From assembly GCF_009708005.2 (NCBI RefSeq), contig NZ_CP052757.1, positions 3,472,001 through 3,536,000 of the forward strand: DNA of 64,000 nt, read 5' to 3'. The position numbers and the translations under genes were made by a program. The stretch is from Cellulosimicrobium protaetiae. GTDB lineage: Bacteria > Actinomycetota > Actinomycetes > Actinomycetales > Cellulomonadaceae. This document shows positions 46,196 through 58,504 of this stretch, piece by piece; position 1 is the first letter of the stretch, and each line of letters opens with the position of its first letter. The notes below the pieces were generated by a model, which ran no database searches, was not told where the DNA came from, and saw only the letters and a program-made list of their open reading frames with translations.

Positions 46196-47109
46196 GCGGG
46201 CACGGGTTCCGGGGCCGAGGCCCAGCGGGGTTCGAGCGCGTCCGGGCCGGGCACGAACTCCTGGCCCGGCAGGACCGCCAGCACCCGGTGCGCGACGCCC
46301 CGCTCGGCGAAGCCGCCCACGAGGCCGTCGAGGGTCTCGGCGTCGGGGCACGAGAACGCGCAGAAGAAGATGTGCGGCCCCGCCTGCGATCGGTGGCTCC
46401 GCAGGTGCTGGAGGTCGATGCCGGCCCGCGCGACGAGGGAGAGGGTCTCCTGCAACGAGCCGCGGTGGTCGTCACGGGGCCCGAACGCCAGCCAGACCTG
46501 GGCGACGCCCTCGACCCGGGGCGCCTTCTCGCGGCTCTCCAGCAGGCCGTACCAGACCGGCGCCCCCTCCCCGAGGAGCTCGCTCCCGGAGAGCTCCGCG
46601 TACCCGAGCGCGGCGAGCGTGCCCTCGGCGACGGAGCGCTCCACGACGAGGCTCCCGTCCGGCCCCGCGAGGGCGACCCTGTCCTCCAGGGACGTACGGG
46701 TCGGGACGAGCGACGGGCTCACGCCCATCGTCCGCAGCACGTGCCGGCGGTCCCGCATGCCCGCCTCGTCGACGACGACGTGCCCCGTCAGCTCGCGCGC
46801 GGACGCCGAGCGGCCGACCCAGACCCACTGCGCCGGCACGGCCGTCGCACCCGTGAGCACGAGCGACGGCGGCCCGGCCAGGAGAGCCCTCTCGAGCTCG
46901 TGCGAAGGCTGGGCAGGGTGGCCGAGGTGCACGACCGCCGCCAGCCCGTCGATGCTCGCGACCGTCGAGAGGGTCGCGGTGGTCGACCCCAGGTCGAGCA
47001 GCGCCTGCACGTCGGGACCCGCCTCGGCGGGTTCGCCCGCCGACCACCCGGCCGACGTCGCCGCGAGCAGCGCCTGCGCCCCCGACTCCCGTTCGCTGCG
47101 TCCGAGCAT
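46192..47109 (-). CDS. Degenerate prephenate-dehydratase-like protein with C-terminal ACT-like domain
   Basis: A 305-residue protein of unassigned function. The C-terminal 85 residues read like an ACT domain: DDHRGSLQETLSLVARAGID, then LQHLRSHRSQAGPHIFFCAF (SHRS where PDT ACT domains have ESRP). The middle part (RTMGVSPSLVPTRTSLEDRV to ELLGEGAPVWYGLLESREK) parallels the PDT lobe that precedes the ACT domain, but the catalytic TRF is replaced by VWYGLL and the GPxGSFTxxA and SNxxA motifs are missing. It is translationally coupled to pheA (GTGA). It may be a regulatory partner of PheA/TyrA or a retired paralogue. Confidence 0.75.
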   Translation of the reverse strand: MLGRSERESGAQALLAATSAGWSAGEPAEAGPDVQALLDLGSTTATLSTVASIDGLAAVVHLGHPAQPSHELERALLAGPPSLVLTGATAVPAQWVWVGRSASARELTGHVVVDEAGMRDRRHVLRTMGVSPSLVPTRTSLEDRVALAGPDGSLVVERSVAEGTLAALGYAELSGSELLGEGAPVWYGLLESREKAPRVEGVAQVWLAFGPRDDHRGSLQETLSLVARAGIDLQHLRSHRSQAGPHIFFCAFSCPDAETLDGLVGGFAERGVAHRVLAVLPGQEFVPGPDALEPRWASAPEPVPA

Positions 47110-47142
47110 GGGACCTCCGTGTGTGTGCGTGGACCGCGTCGC

Positions 47143-50100
47143 CTACTCGCAGACGACCGCGTTGTCCGGCTTGTACGTCCACCGGTAGGACTCGTCCTTG
47201 ACGAGCTCGCCCTCGCGGTAGACCTTGCGGTAGTTCGTGATGGAGAAGCCCGGGCTGCCCGCGGGCGTCGGGGCGCAGTCCGCCCCGGAGTGCGTCACCG
47301 TGGAGGGCTGGACCACGTTCGACTTGCCGCTCGACGACGTCTCCACGTCGTAGTACTTGGTGCTCCAGATCGCGACGTGCAGCTGACCGCCCCCGACCCA
47401 GGACTGCATGAGCAGGCCGTACGGGGTGTCGTTCTTGAACCTCATGTCGATCGAGCCGACGAAGATCGTCGCCTCGCGCCCCGCGGGGTACCGCTCGAAC
47501 CAGTAGCTGTGCGGCCGGTGCTCGACGTCCTCGAGGCCCGCGAAGAACCCCGCGTTGTACGTCGTCGTGGCCATCTGCGACAGTCCGCCGCCGACGCCCT
47601 CGGTGTGCCGGCCGCTCTCGACGATGCCTGCGGCGTAGTAGCCGCCCTCGAGCGTGATCGGTGACAGCGTGTCGACGAGAGAGAAGGTCTCGCCAGGCTT
47701 GATCAGGGTCCCCGTCACCTTCTCCGCGCCGCGACGCAGGTTCGCGGTCCGGACCGGGACGTTCGGCACCGGCGTCGAGAACTCCGAGACCTTCTCCTTG
47801 ATCCCGAGCGCCTCGAGCGCGGCGACCGACTGCGCCGGGTCCGACTCGACGAGCTCGACCGTCGCGGTCCGCTCGTCGCCCGAGGCCGCGGTCGTGACCG
47901 CGGCCGAGAGCGCCGCCGGGTCGATCGTCGTGCCCGGCTCGCCGCCCTCGATCACCGGTGCGCCGTCCACGAAGACGAAGTGGGCGTCGTCTGCCGCGGT
48001 GAGCAGGTCGTTCGTCCGGTCGACGACGGCGTCCACGAGCAGGGCGCCGTCGAAGGTCAGGGTGAGCACGCCGTCCGTCGCCGCGAACGAGGCGGCGCCC
48101 GCGAGCGCCTCGGGGGGCAGCTCGGGGTTCTGCCCGCCCACGGACACGACGACGGGTGCGGACACCACCTTCTGCGCCTGGGCGAGCGCCGCGCCCGTCT
48201 CCTCCTGCGTGATGGCGGGCTCCACGGGCTCCGTCGGGAGCTCGACCGGCCCCTCCGTGACGAGCCAGCTCGACGTGACGACGGCCGGGACCTCGTCCGC
48301 GACGAGCGCCGTGCCGTCGACGGCCGCGGTGCTCGTCGGCGCGCCGTCGACGAACTGCACGGTGCCGTCGACGGGCTCGATCTCGAGGGCGCCACGCAGG
48401 GTCTCGACCTGGGCGTCGAGAGCGTCGTCGTCGACCGTGAGGACGGGGAGCTGGTCCTTGCCGCCGAAGAGGTGCTGCCAGAGCCGGGCCGGGCTCATCG
48501 AGAACGCGGTGAGCTCCTCGGCCGTGGCCTCGGCATCGAACGCGAGGCCCGCGGACGCCGGGTCGAGCGTCGTGCTCGCCTCGCCCGCGGTGAGCGTGAT
48601 CGGCTCGGCCGCGCGCGGCCCCAGCTCGGACTCGAGCGTGTCCTGCGCCGCCGTACGGGTGAGGCCACCGACGTCGACGCCCGCGACGCTCGTGCCGCTC
48701 GGGACCTTGTCGGAGAAGAACCACTGCGCGCCCGTGTACAGGCCGCCCAGGACGAGGACGCCGACACCGGTCCAGAGCAGGCCGCGCACCCACCCGCGAC
48801 GCGGCGCCTCCTCCTCGAACCCCTCGAACGGCGAGGTCTCGCGGGAGTCGTCCGGGGGCACGGGGGCGAACGCGCCGCCGAGGCCGGCGGCCAGGGGCAC
48901 GGTGCCCGCTGCGGGTGCGGGCTCGGCGGACGGGGCCGACGGCGCCGACGGCGCGGAGGGAGCCGACCGGACCGAGGTACGGACGACGGGCTCGGGCCGG
49001 GACCACGGGTCGACGGGCGGGATCACCTGGGTCGCGTCCGCCGCGGGCGCGGAGGACGGCGGCTCCTCGACGGGGGCGGTCGAGGGCGTCGCGGGCGACG
49101 GCACGACCGGGACGACCGCGGTCACCTCGGCCGCGGGCTCGTCGTCCTTCGCGGCGGACCCGGCGTCGACGCGCTCGGCGTCGGGTGCGTCCTCGGTCCC
49201 CGGCGCGGGGACGAGGACGGCAGGGACGTTCGGGTCGAACGCGAAGACGCGCGGCACGTAGGGCTCGTCCTCGCCCTCGTCGTCGCCCTGGTCGGCGGCC
49301 GGGTCGTCGCCCTGACCGTGGCCCGTGGAGGCGACCGGCGACGGAGCCTCGACCGGCCCGTCGGTCGGTGCGACCGTGGTCTCGTCGACCGCCGGGGTCG
49401 ACGGCTCCCCGGCCACCGCGCCGTCGGTGGCGGGCTCCCCGGGCGTCTGGGGCCCGGCGGGCTCTTCGGACCCGGCGAGAACGGGCGCCGCAGGTTCCGC
49501 ACCCGCAGGCTCCTGGGTCACGGGGGCCGACACGGAAACCGCCGACGGCACGTCGTCGGTCATCGGGGCGACCGGCTCGGTGGCGGCAGGCTCCGTCACG
49601 GGGTCGACGGCGGGTTCCGCCGAGGACTGCGAGCCCGCCTCCGGGACGGGCTCGGTGGCCGGCTCCGCCGGGGCCTCGGCGGACGTCGCGGCGGCGGGCT
49701 CGACGACCCGGTCCGGGGCGTCGTCGCCGGAGGGTGTGGCCGCCTCGCTCTCGTGCGCAGGCGCCGAGCCGGTGGACGGGTCGCCCGCCGCCTCGCGAAC
49801 GGGATCGGTCGTCGTCTCGGTCGTCGCCTCGGCCTCGTCCACGACGACGCCCTCCTGCGCCGCGGGGGCGGGCGCCGCGATCTCGTCGACCGGGCCGTCC
49901 GTCGCGCCGGCTCCGTCCTGCCGCGACGCGTCGGGGGCCGTGTCGGGGGCGGCGTCGACGGTCGCCGTACCCGCCTCCGCGCCGGTCTCGTCCTCGCCCG
50001 CCGGCGTCGCGTCCTCGGCAGTGGCCGCCCCGGGCGCCGTCTCCTCGGGCTCCGGCACGGGAGTCGTCGTCCCGGTGGCGCCGGGCGTGCCCGGCTCGTC

Positions 50101-50199
50101 GGCCGCGAGCGGCGTCGCCTCGGGGGCGGGCCCTGCAGGCTCCGGCGATCCGTCCTGGGGGGAGTCGAGATCGGCGTCTCGGTCGGTCGGCTGACCCAT
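47143..50199 (-). CDS. Large VanW-family cell-wall protein with YoaR-like domains and a long disordered N-terminus
   Basis: A 1018-residue protein. Residues 1-465 are low-complexity Glu/Pro/Ala/Thr/Asp with no fold visible. One transmembrane helix (about 470-490, GLLWTGVGVLVLGGLYTGAQ) follows. Two YoaR/PG-binding-4-like repeats come next (VAGVDVGGLTRTAAQDTLES and a second near LALAQAQ-like sequence at about 665-720). A VanW domain lies at about 806-936 (RRGAEKVTGTLIKPGETFSL, GGLSQMATTTYNAGFFAGLE). ATG 50199 has GGAG 7 bases upstream. A role in the cell wall is inferred from the family; VanW itself has no proven activity. Confidence 0.87.
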   Translation of the reverse strand: MGQPTDRDADLDSPQDGSPEPAGPAPEATPLAADEPGTPGATGTTTPVPEPEETAPGAATAEDATPAGEDETGAEAGTATVDAAPDTAPDASRQDGAGATDGPVDEIAAPAPAAQEGVVVDEAEATTETTTDPVREAAGDPSTGSAPAHESEAATPSGDDAPDRVVEPAAATSAEAPAEPATEPVPEAGSQSSAEPAVDPVTEPAATEPVAPMTDDVPSAVSVSAPVTQEPAGAEPAAPVLAGSEEPAGPQTPGEPATDGAVAGEPSTPAVDETTVAPTDGPVEAPSPVASTGHGQGDDPAADQGDDEGEDEPYVPRVFAFDPNVPAVLVPAPGTEDAPDAERVDAGSAAKDDEPAAEVTAVVPVVPSPATPSTAPVEEPPSSAPAADATQVIPPVDPWSRPEPVVRTSVRSAPSAPSAPSAPSAEPAPAAGTVPLAAGLGGAFAPVPPDDSRETSPFEGFEEEAPRRGWVRGLLWTGVGVLVLGGLYTGAQWFFSDKVPSGTSVAGVDVGGLTRTAAQDTLESELGPRAAEPITLTAGEASTTLDPASAGLAFDAEATAEELTAFSMSPARLWQHLFGGKDQLPVLTVDDDALDAQVETLRGALEIEPVDGTVQFVDGAPTSTAAVDGTALVADEVPAVVTSSWLVTEGPVELPTEPVEPAITQEETGAALAQAQKVVSAPVVVSVGGQNPELPPEALAGAASFAATDGVLTLTFDGALLVDAVVDRTNDLLTAADDAHFVFVDGAPVIEGGEPGTTIDPAALSAAVTTAASGDERTATVELVESDPAQSVAALEALGIKEKVSEFSTPVPNVPVRTANLRRGAEKVTGTLIKPGETFSLVDTLSPITLEGGYYAAGIVESGRHTEGVGGGLSQMATTTYNAGFFAGLEDVEHRPHSYWFERYPAGREATIFVGSIDMRFKNDTPYGLLMQSWVGGGQLHVAIWSTKYYDVETSSSGKSNVVQPSTVTHSGADCAPTPAGSPGFSITNYRKVYREGELVKDESYRWTYKPDNAVVCE

Positions 50200-50272
50200 C
50201 CACTGTCTCCGTGACGAAGGGCGCGCGGGTGCCCGCGCGACGACGAGGGGTGTGCGGGGACCCGCACGCCGA

Positions 50273-50278
50273 ATTCTA
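50273..50278 (-). promoter_or_regulatory. -10 element of the vanW-like gene, overlapping the DUF6113 stop codon
   Basis: TAGAAT on the minus strand; its TAG is the stop of the preceding gene. It would give a leader of about 65 bases with a Shine-Dalgarno. Confidence 0.45.
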
Positions 50279-50725
50279 GCGGGACGCGAGGGGGTCCTCG
50301 GGCCCGTCGTCCCTGGTGGGACGCCCGTGGAGAGGCCCGCGGACGGGCCGGTCGCTGAACCACGAGCGCGGCAGGAAGGCGACCGCCGCGACGACGAGCA
50401 GTCCGCCGTAGATCCACACGTACCCGACCGGCTCGCTGGGGACGAGCACGTCACCGCCGGGGCCCTCCAGCGAGAGGAGCTGGACGACGACGACCCATCC
50501 GATCCCGTACCCGAGCAGACCCGCGAGGCCGCCCCACGCGCGCGCGAGGACGCCCGCGGCGAGCACGGCCAGCAGCGCGAGCACGATGCCCGCCCCGGCG
50601 CCCCCGGGGAGGTCGATCCCGAGCAGGTGCGCCCGGTGCGCGACGGTGCCGACGAGCCCGACGAGCACGCCGACGAGCGCGCACGTCACCCCGCGGCCCA
50701 CGAGCCGCCCCATACCGGTCTCCAC
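50276..50725 (-). CDS. DUF6113-like membrane protein
   Basis: A 149-residue protein with four hydrophobic segments (RGVTCALVGVLVGLVGTVAH, AGIVLALLAVLAAGVLARAW, LLGYGIGWVVVVQLL, VGYVWIYGGLLVVAAVAFL) and a hydrophilic tail. It sits directly behind mshB, the usual place of DUF6113 proteins in actinobacteria; the name is from memory of that context. The start GTG 50725 is chosen because TAACCT lies 7 bases upstream; an in-frame codon at 50749 would overlap mshB. Function unknown. Confidence 0.78.
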   Translation of the reverse strand: METGMGRLVGRGVTCALVGVLVGLVGTVAHRAHLLGIDLPGGAGAGIVLALLAVLAAGVLARAWGGLAGLLGYGIGWVVVVQLLSLEGPGGDVLVPSEPVGYVWIYGGLLVVAAVAFLPRSWFSDRPVRGPLHGRPTRDDGPEDPLASR

Positions 50726-50732
50726 GGGCCCC

Positions 50733-50738
50733 AGGTTA
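50733..50738 (-). promoter_or_regulatory. -10 element of leaderless DUF6113-like promoter, overlapping the mshB stop codon
   Basis: TAACCT, whose TAA is the mshB stop, lies 7 bases before GTG 50725. Confidence 0.5.
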
Positions 50739-51770
50739 GCGCGCGGCACCCGGCGGAACCGGGCCGTCCGGGAGAGCGCGGCCGGAGGGAGCGTAGAACT
50801 CGTGTGAAGGGACGGGCGCGAGCACGTCGTTGCTCAGGGCGAACCATCCGAGCAGGTGGCGCTCCCCCGGGCCGCCGACGCTCTCGGTGTCGGCGTCCCC
50901 CGCGACCTGCTGGACCTGCGTCGCGTGCGCGCGCATCGCGGCGAGGACCTCGTCGAGGACCGGCGCGACGGGCACGGTCACGAGCCGCGGCAGCGACCCG
51001 TCGGGGCGAGCGACGGGCGGGAGGTCCTCGTCGGGGTCGGGCAGGGTGAGCTCCGGGCGCGCGGCGAGCACCGCGCGGACCGCGGGGTGCGTGGCGAGGT
51101 CGCGACGGGCCGCGCGCACCGCGCTCTCGGGTGCGACGGCGAGCCAGAGCGCGGGCAACGGATCGCCCGCCGCGTCGAGCAGCTCCAGCGCGCGGACGGT
51201 GACGTCGTGCGCGCGCACGTGGTCGGGGTGGCCGTAGCCGCCGCCGAGCTCGTACGTCGCGACGACGGCGGGTCGACGGTCGCGCACGACGGCGGCCAGG
51301 CGGGCGCCCGCCTCGTCGAGCGGGACGCCGACGAACGCGCGGGGCGGGAGGCCGGTGGCGACCGCGCTCGCGACGCCCGGTGCGACCCACGCCATCCCGG
51401 AGTCCTCGTAGCGCGGGTCAGCACCGCCGTCGGGCACCTCGCCCGCCCCGGGGAGCGCGACCGTGTCGAGAAAGACGTGGTCCGCGACGCCGAGGGCGGC
51501 GAGCGCGCGGGCGAGCTCCCCCTCGCGGTGCGCGGCAAGGGCGGGCCCGTCGCCCTCGAGGTGCCCGACGCCCGTCGGGTGCGCCGGGGTGTCGATCACC
51601 TCGCCCCGCTCGCCGCGCGTGCACGTCACCACGGTGACGCGCTGCCCGGCGCGGGCCCAGGTCGCGAGGAGCGCGCCCGTGGCGAGCGTCTCGTCGTCGG
51701 GGTGGGCGTGGACGGCCAGCAGGCCGCCGTCGGGCACGACGGCGGCCTGCTGGGACGACGGGACGGTCAC
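50736..51770 (-). CDS. mshB: Mycothiol biosynthesis deacetylase MshB
   Basis: A 344-residue LmbE/PIG-L-type zinc deacetylase that removes acetyl from GlcNAc-inositol to give GlcN-inositol in mycothiol synthesis. The zinc motif AHPDDE is at residues 22-27 (HAHPDDETLATGALLATWAR), and the third ligand is in GGYGHPDHVRAH. GTG 51770 lies 13 bases after the typA stop. A related deacetylase, Mca, is excluded only by context and length, but next to typA MshB is expected. Confidence 0.9.
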   Translation of the reverse strand: MTVPSSQQAAVVPDGGLLAVHAHPDDETLATGALLATWARAGQRVTVVTCTRGERGEVIDTPAHPTGVGHLEGDGPALAAHREGELARALAALGVADHVFLDTVALPGAGEVPDGGADPRYEDSGMAWVAPGVASAVATGLPPRAFVGVPLDEAGARLAAVVRDRRPAVVATYELGGGYGHPDHVRAHDVTVRALELLDAAGDPLPALWLAVAPESAVRAARRDLATHPAVRAVLAARPELTLPDPDEDLPPVARPDGSLPRLVTVPVAPVLDEVLAAMRAHATQVQQVAGDADTESVGGPGERHLLGWFALSNDVLAPVPSHEFYAPSGRALPDGPVPPGAAR

Positions 51771-51783
51771 CCGTGAGGCGATG

Positions 51784-53694
<1,911 letters not shown>

Positions 53695-53812
53695 CTACGG
53701 TTCTCATTTCGTGGGGTTCGAGGGGCGACGACGGCCGGCCACCTCTGCGCGCACGGCGCGGGAGCAGCCCGCCGCGGCATCACGGAGCACGGGCCGTCAC
53801 CCGGGCACGGCT

Positions 53813-53818
53813 ATCCTA
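53813..53818 (-). promoter_or_regulatory. Possible -10 element of typA
   Basis: TAGGAT on the minus strand, about 120 bases before the typA start; no clear -35 element. Confidence 0.4.
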
Positions 53819-53937
53819 CCGGGTCGCGGTGCCCGCCACCATGACCAGCGTCACTCCCCTCCGCGGGCCGCCTCCCCACGCGGCGCCGGACGACGGGCCG
53901 CCCCCTCGGAGCGGAGCGGGCGGGGCCGGTCGCGCAG

Positions 53938-53980
53938 GCGTCGGTGCGGCGGCGTCGGTGCGGGGGGCGTCAGTGCGGCG
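53938..53980. repeat. Tandem repeat of about 14 bases, three copies, spanning the BCCT stop codon
   Basis: Copies are at 53938-53951, 53952-53965 and 53967-53980 (GCGTCGGTGCGGCG and one- or two-base variants), followed by a partial fourth. The third copy contains the BCCT stop (minus-strand TGA); the other two have CGA in that place. Confidence 0.75.
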
Positions 53981-55841
53981 GCGTCCCCTTGCGCGCGCGC
54001 CGGGTCAGCGGCCGCCACCGGTCCGGCCTGTCGGGATAGAGCTCCTCCCACTGCTCCGAGATGCTCTCCGAGACGTGCGTGGTCACGTGCTCCGTCAGCG
54101 CCGCGCGCGCGGCCCGGCGCTCCGCCCGCAGGATCGCGGCGTGCTCCGCGCGCAGTGCGCGGACGGTCGAGACCGCCATCCCGATCATGACGACGGAGAA
54201 GGGCAGCGCGATGAGGATCGCCGCGGTCTGGAGCGCCTGGAGCCCGCCTGCGAGCAGGAGCGCGATCGCCAGGAGCCCCGAGACGCCGGCCCAGAAGATG
54301 CGGCTCCACGTCGGCGGGTTCGGGTTTCCCCCGCTCGCGAGCATGTCCACGACGAGCGAGCCCGAGTCCGACGATGTCACGAAGAACACGACGATGAGCA
54401 GGATCCCGACGACCGAGAGGAGGCTGCCGAGGGGCAGCCCGTCGAAGAGCTGGAACAACGTCGTGTCCGTGTCGACCTCGCCGTCGACGAGCATGCTCCC
54501 CGGTTCCGTCAGCTCGCGGTAGAGGGCCGACCCGCCGAAGACCGAGAACCACAGCGTCGTGACGACCGTCGGGACGAGCAGCGTGCCGAGGACGAACTCC
54601 CGCACGGTGCGCCCGCGCGAGATCCGGGCGATGAAGACGCCCACGAACGGCGCCCACGAGATCCACCAGCCCCAGTAGAAGATCGTCCACGACGACTGCC
54701 ACTCGAGCCCGGCCTCGCCCTGGAAGGCCGTCGTGTCGAACGAGAGCCGCACGATGTTCTGGACGTAGTAGCCGAGCGACTGCACCCACTCCCGCAGGAG
54801 GAAGAGGGTCGGCCCGAGGGCGAGCACGAGCACGAGGACGACGCCGGCCAGGATCATGTTGCCGTTCGAGAGCCACTTGATCCCCTTCCCCAGTCCCGAC
54901 ACGACCGAGATCGTCGCGAGCGCGGTGATCGCCGCGATGAGGCCGATCTCCAGCGCCGTGCTCGGCTCGACCACGTCGAGGTAGCCGAGCCCGGCCGCGA
55001 TCTGCAGCACGCCGAACCCGAGGGAGGTCGCGACGCCGAAGACCGTGCCGATGATCGCGACGACGTCGATCACGTCACCGAGCCGTCCCTTGACCCGGTC
55101 CCCGAACAGCGGCTCGAGCGCCCAGCGGATCGACACCGGCCGCCCCTTGCGGTGGATCGCGTAGGCGAGCGCGAGCCCCGCGACGACGTAGATCGCCCAG
55201 GCGTGGATCCCCCAGTGCAGGTAGCTCTGACCCATCGCTGCCTGGGCGAGCGCCGGGTCGCTCCCCTCGACGCCGGGCTTCGGGCTCACGTAGTGCGAGA
55301 GCGGCTCCGCCACGCCCCAGTACACGAGCCCGATGCCCATGCCCGTCGCGAACAGCATCGCGAACCAGACGGGGAGCCGGAAGAGCGGCTCGTCCTCGTC
55401 CTTCCCGAGCACGATGTCGCCGAACCGGCTCAGCCCCATCCAGAGGGAGAACACGACGAACCCGGCGACGACGATCACGTAGTACCAGCCGAAGACCCCG
55501 ATCACGTCGCGCTGGAGCGTCTCCATGAGCGCGGTCACGGAGTCGGTGAAGAGGATCGTGGCGAGCACGAAGAGCAGGATGATGCCCGCGGCGGGGTAGA
55601 ACACGCGCGGGTCGGGGCGACCCGTGCGGGGGGCTTCCGGGTCGTGCGACGCCGCGACCGCGACCGGCGCGGAGCCGGCCTCCTTGGCGGCGCCGGGGTC
55701 CGTGGCGGGGCTCGCTGAGTCCGACGACGGGTCACCGCCGCTCGCGGCCCGGGGCAACGGTGCGCCGCTCTCGTCGTGTCCCTGGTCCCGTGCCTGGTCC
55801 CGACCCGGGTCGCCCGGTGTCCCGTCCTCCGTCGTGCTCAT
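53970..55841 (-). CDS. BCCT-family betaine/carnitine/choline transporter
   Basis: A 623-residue secondary transporter for trimethylammonium solutes such as glycine betaine. A hydrophilic 75-residue N-terminus is followed by twelve predicted helices. Signatures are MGIGLVYWGVAEPLSHY and YWGWWISWAPFVGVFIARISRGRTVREF, including the conserved Trp box. The 60-residue C-terminal tail is charged, as in osmosensing BCCT carriers. ATG 55841 sits 41 bases after a strong hairpin. The stop codon lies in a short tandem repeat. It probably serves osmoprotection. Confidence 0.92.
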   Translation of the reverse strand: MSTTEDGTPGDPGRDQARDQGHDESGAPLPRAASGGDPSSDSASPATDPGAAKEAGSAPVAVAASHDPEAPRTGRPDPRVFYPAAGIILLFVLATILFTDSVTALMETLQRDVIGVFGWYYVIVVAGFVVFSLWMGLSRFGDIVLGKDEDEPLFRLPVWFAMLFATGMGIGLVYWGVAEPLSHYVSPKPGVEGSDPALAQAAMGQSYLHWGIHAWAIYVVAGLALAYAIHRKGRPVSIRWALEPLFGDRVKGRLGDVIDVVAIIGTVFGVATSLGFGVLQIAAGLGYLDVVEPSTALEIGLIAAITALATISVVSGLGKGIKWLSNGNMILAGVVLVLVLALGPTLFLLREWVQSLGYYVQNIVRLSFDTTAFQGEAGLEWQSSWTIFYWGWWISWAPFVGVFIARISRGRTVREFVLGTLLVPTVVTTLWFSVFGGSALYRELTEPGSMLVDGEVDTDTTLFQLFDGLPLGSLLSVVGILLIVVFFVTSSDSGSLVVDMLASGGNPNPPTWSRIFWAGVSGLLAIALLLAGGLQALQTAAILIALPFSVVMIGMAVSTVRALRAEHAAILRAERRAARAALTEHVTTHVSESISEQWEELYPDRPDRWRPLTRRARKGTPPH

Positions 55842-55881
55842 GGACCCAGGCTTGCCGCGCGGGCGGTGCGCGGCAACCGGA

Positions 55882-55923
55882 ACGCCTCGGGGGCGACCGC
55901 GTGCGCGGTCGCCCCCGAGGCGT
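55882..55923 (-). terminator. Strong terminator between the peptide ABC ATPase and BCCT genes
   Basis: A perfect 20-bp inverted repeat (55882-55901 with 55904-55923), 33 bases after the dppDF stop. It separates the peptide transporter operon from the BCCT gene. Confidence 0.85.
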
Positions 55924-55956
55924 CGACAGGACCGGTGGACGAGCCGGTCGGGTCCG

Positions 55957-57789
<1,833 letters not shown>

Positions 57790-57854
57790 GCTGATCAGTG
57801 TCCTTCCTGCTGGAGCCGGCGCTCGTGGCGCGGCGGCTCTGCGAGCATGGGCGC

Positions 57855-58433
57855 ATGGGTCCCACGCTGGTCTTCCGTTCGACGTACGGCCGTGTCCTCA
57901 CGCTGGCGACGGGTGCCGTCGCCGTGGCGCTCGGTGTGAGCACGGCCCTGACGGGCGACGTCGGCGCGCTGGTGGGCGCCCTGGTGCCCGCCGCGCTCGT
58001 GACGTACCTCGTCTGGATGCTGTTCTGGCGACCCGCCGTCGAGGTGTCCGACGGCGGCGTCGAGGTCCGCAACGTGACCCGCACGGTCCACGTGCCGTGG
58101 ACGGCGTACGAGGGCGTCGAGGCACGGTACTCGCTCGAGGTGCGCCACACGGGCGGCACGGTCACCGCCTGGGCGGCGCCCCGGTCGAGCGGCTCGGCAC
58201 GCTGGCTGCGCCGCTCGCGTCGTCGACCCGTCGACCGCGAGCGCGTGGTCACCGGCGCCAACGCCGAGACCGTGGCCGAGGCCGTCGCGCAGCGGCACGG
58301 GCTGCTCGCCGCCGCCGGTCACCTCGACCGCGCGGTGCCGGGGGCTCCCGGCGCGCGGACCACCTGGCACGTCGTGCAGCTCGCGGTGCTGGGCGCGCTC
58401 GCCGTCGGGACGGTCGTGGTGCTCACCGCCTGA
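57855..58433 (+). CDS. Membrane protein with PH-like domain (antisense within the peptide ABC operon)
   Basis: A 192-residue protein. Two N-terminal hydrophobic segments (VLTLATGAVAVALGVSTALT and ALVGALVPAALVTYLVWMLF) are followed by WRPAVEVSDGGVEVRNVTRT and VHVPWTAYEGVEARYSLEVR, the pattern of actinobacterial PH-domain (CFP-6-like) membrane proteins. A C-terminal helix ends the protein (VVQLAVLGALAVGTVVVLTA). The start ATG 57855 (MGPTLVF) is chosen by homology-like onset; an in-frame codon at 57798 overlaps the ATPase promoter zone. Function unknown. Confidence 0.82.
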   Translation: MGPTLVFRSTYGRVLTLATGAVAVALGVSTALTGDVGALVGALVPAALVTYLVWMLFWRPAVEVSDGGVEVRNVTRTVHVPWTAYEGVEARYSLEVRHTGGTVTAWAAPRSSGSARWLRRSRRRPVDRERVVTGANAETVAEAVAQRHGLLAAAGHLDRAVPGAPGARTTWHVVQLAVLGALAVGTVVVLTA

Positions 58434-58456
58434 CCACGGCCGCGGCGCGCCGCGCC

Positions 58457-58483
58457 GCCCGGGAGATCGACGACCTCCCGGGC
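58457..58483. terminator. Bidirectional hairpin between PH-domain gene and dppC
   Basis: 9-bp GC-rich stem (58457-58465 with 58475-58483) and a 9-base loop between the two convergent stops. It would end both transcripts, including the peptide permease message. Confidence 0.65.
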
Positions 58484-58504
58484 GGGCGGCGACGGGCGCG
58501 GTCA

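Noticed and set aside
47143-50199. Long low-complexity N-terminus of the VanW protein as an assembly or frame artefact
   Set aside because: The frame is open, the composition has normal third-position GC, and the start has a Shine-Dalgarno and a plausible promoter.
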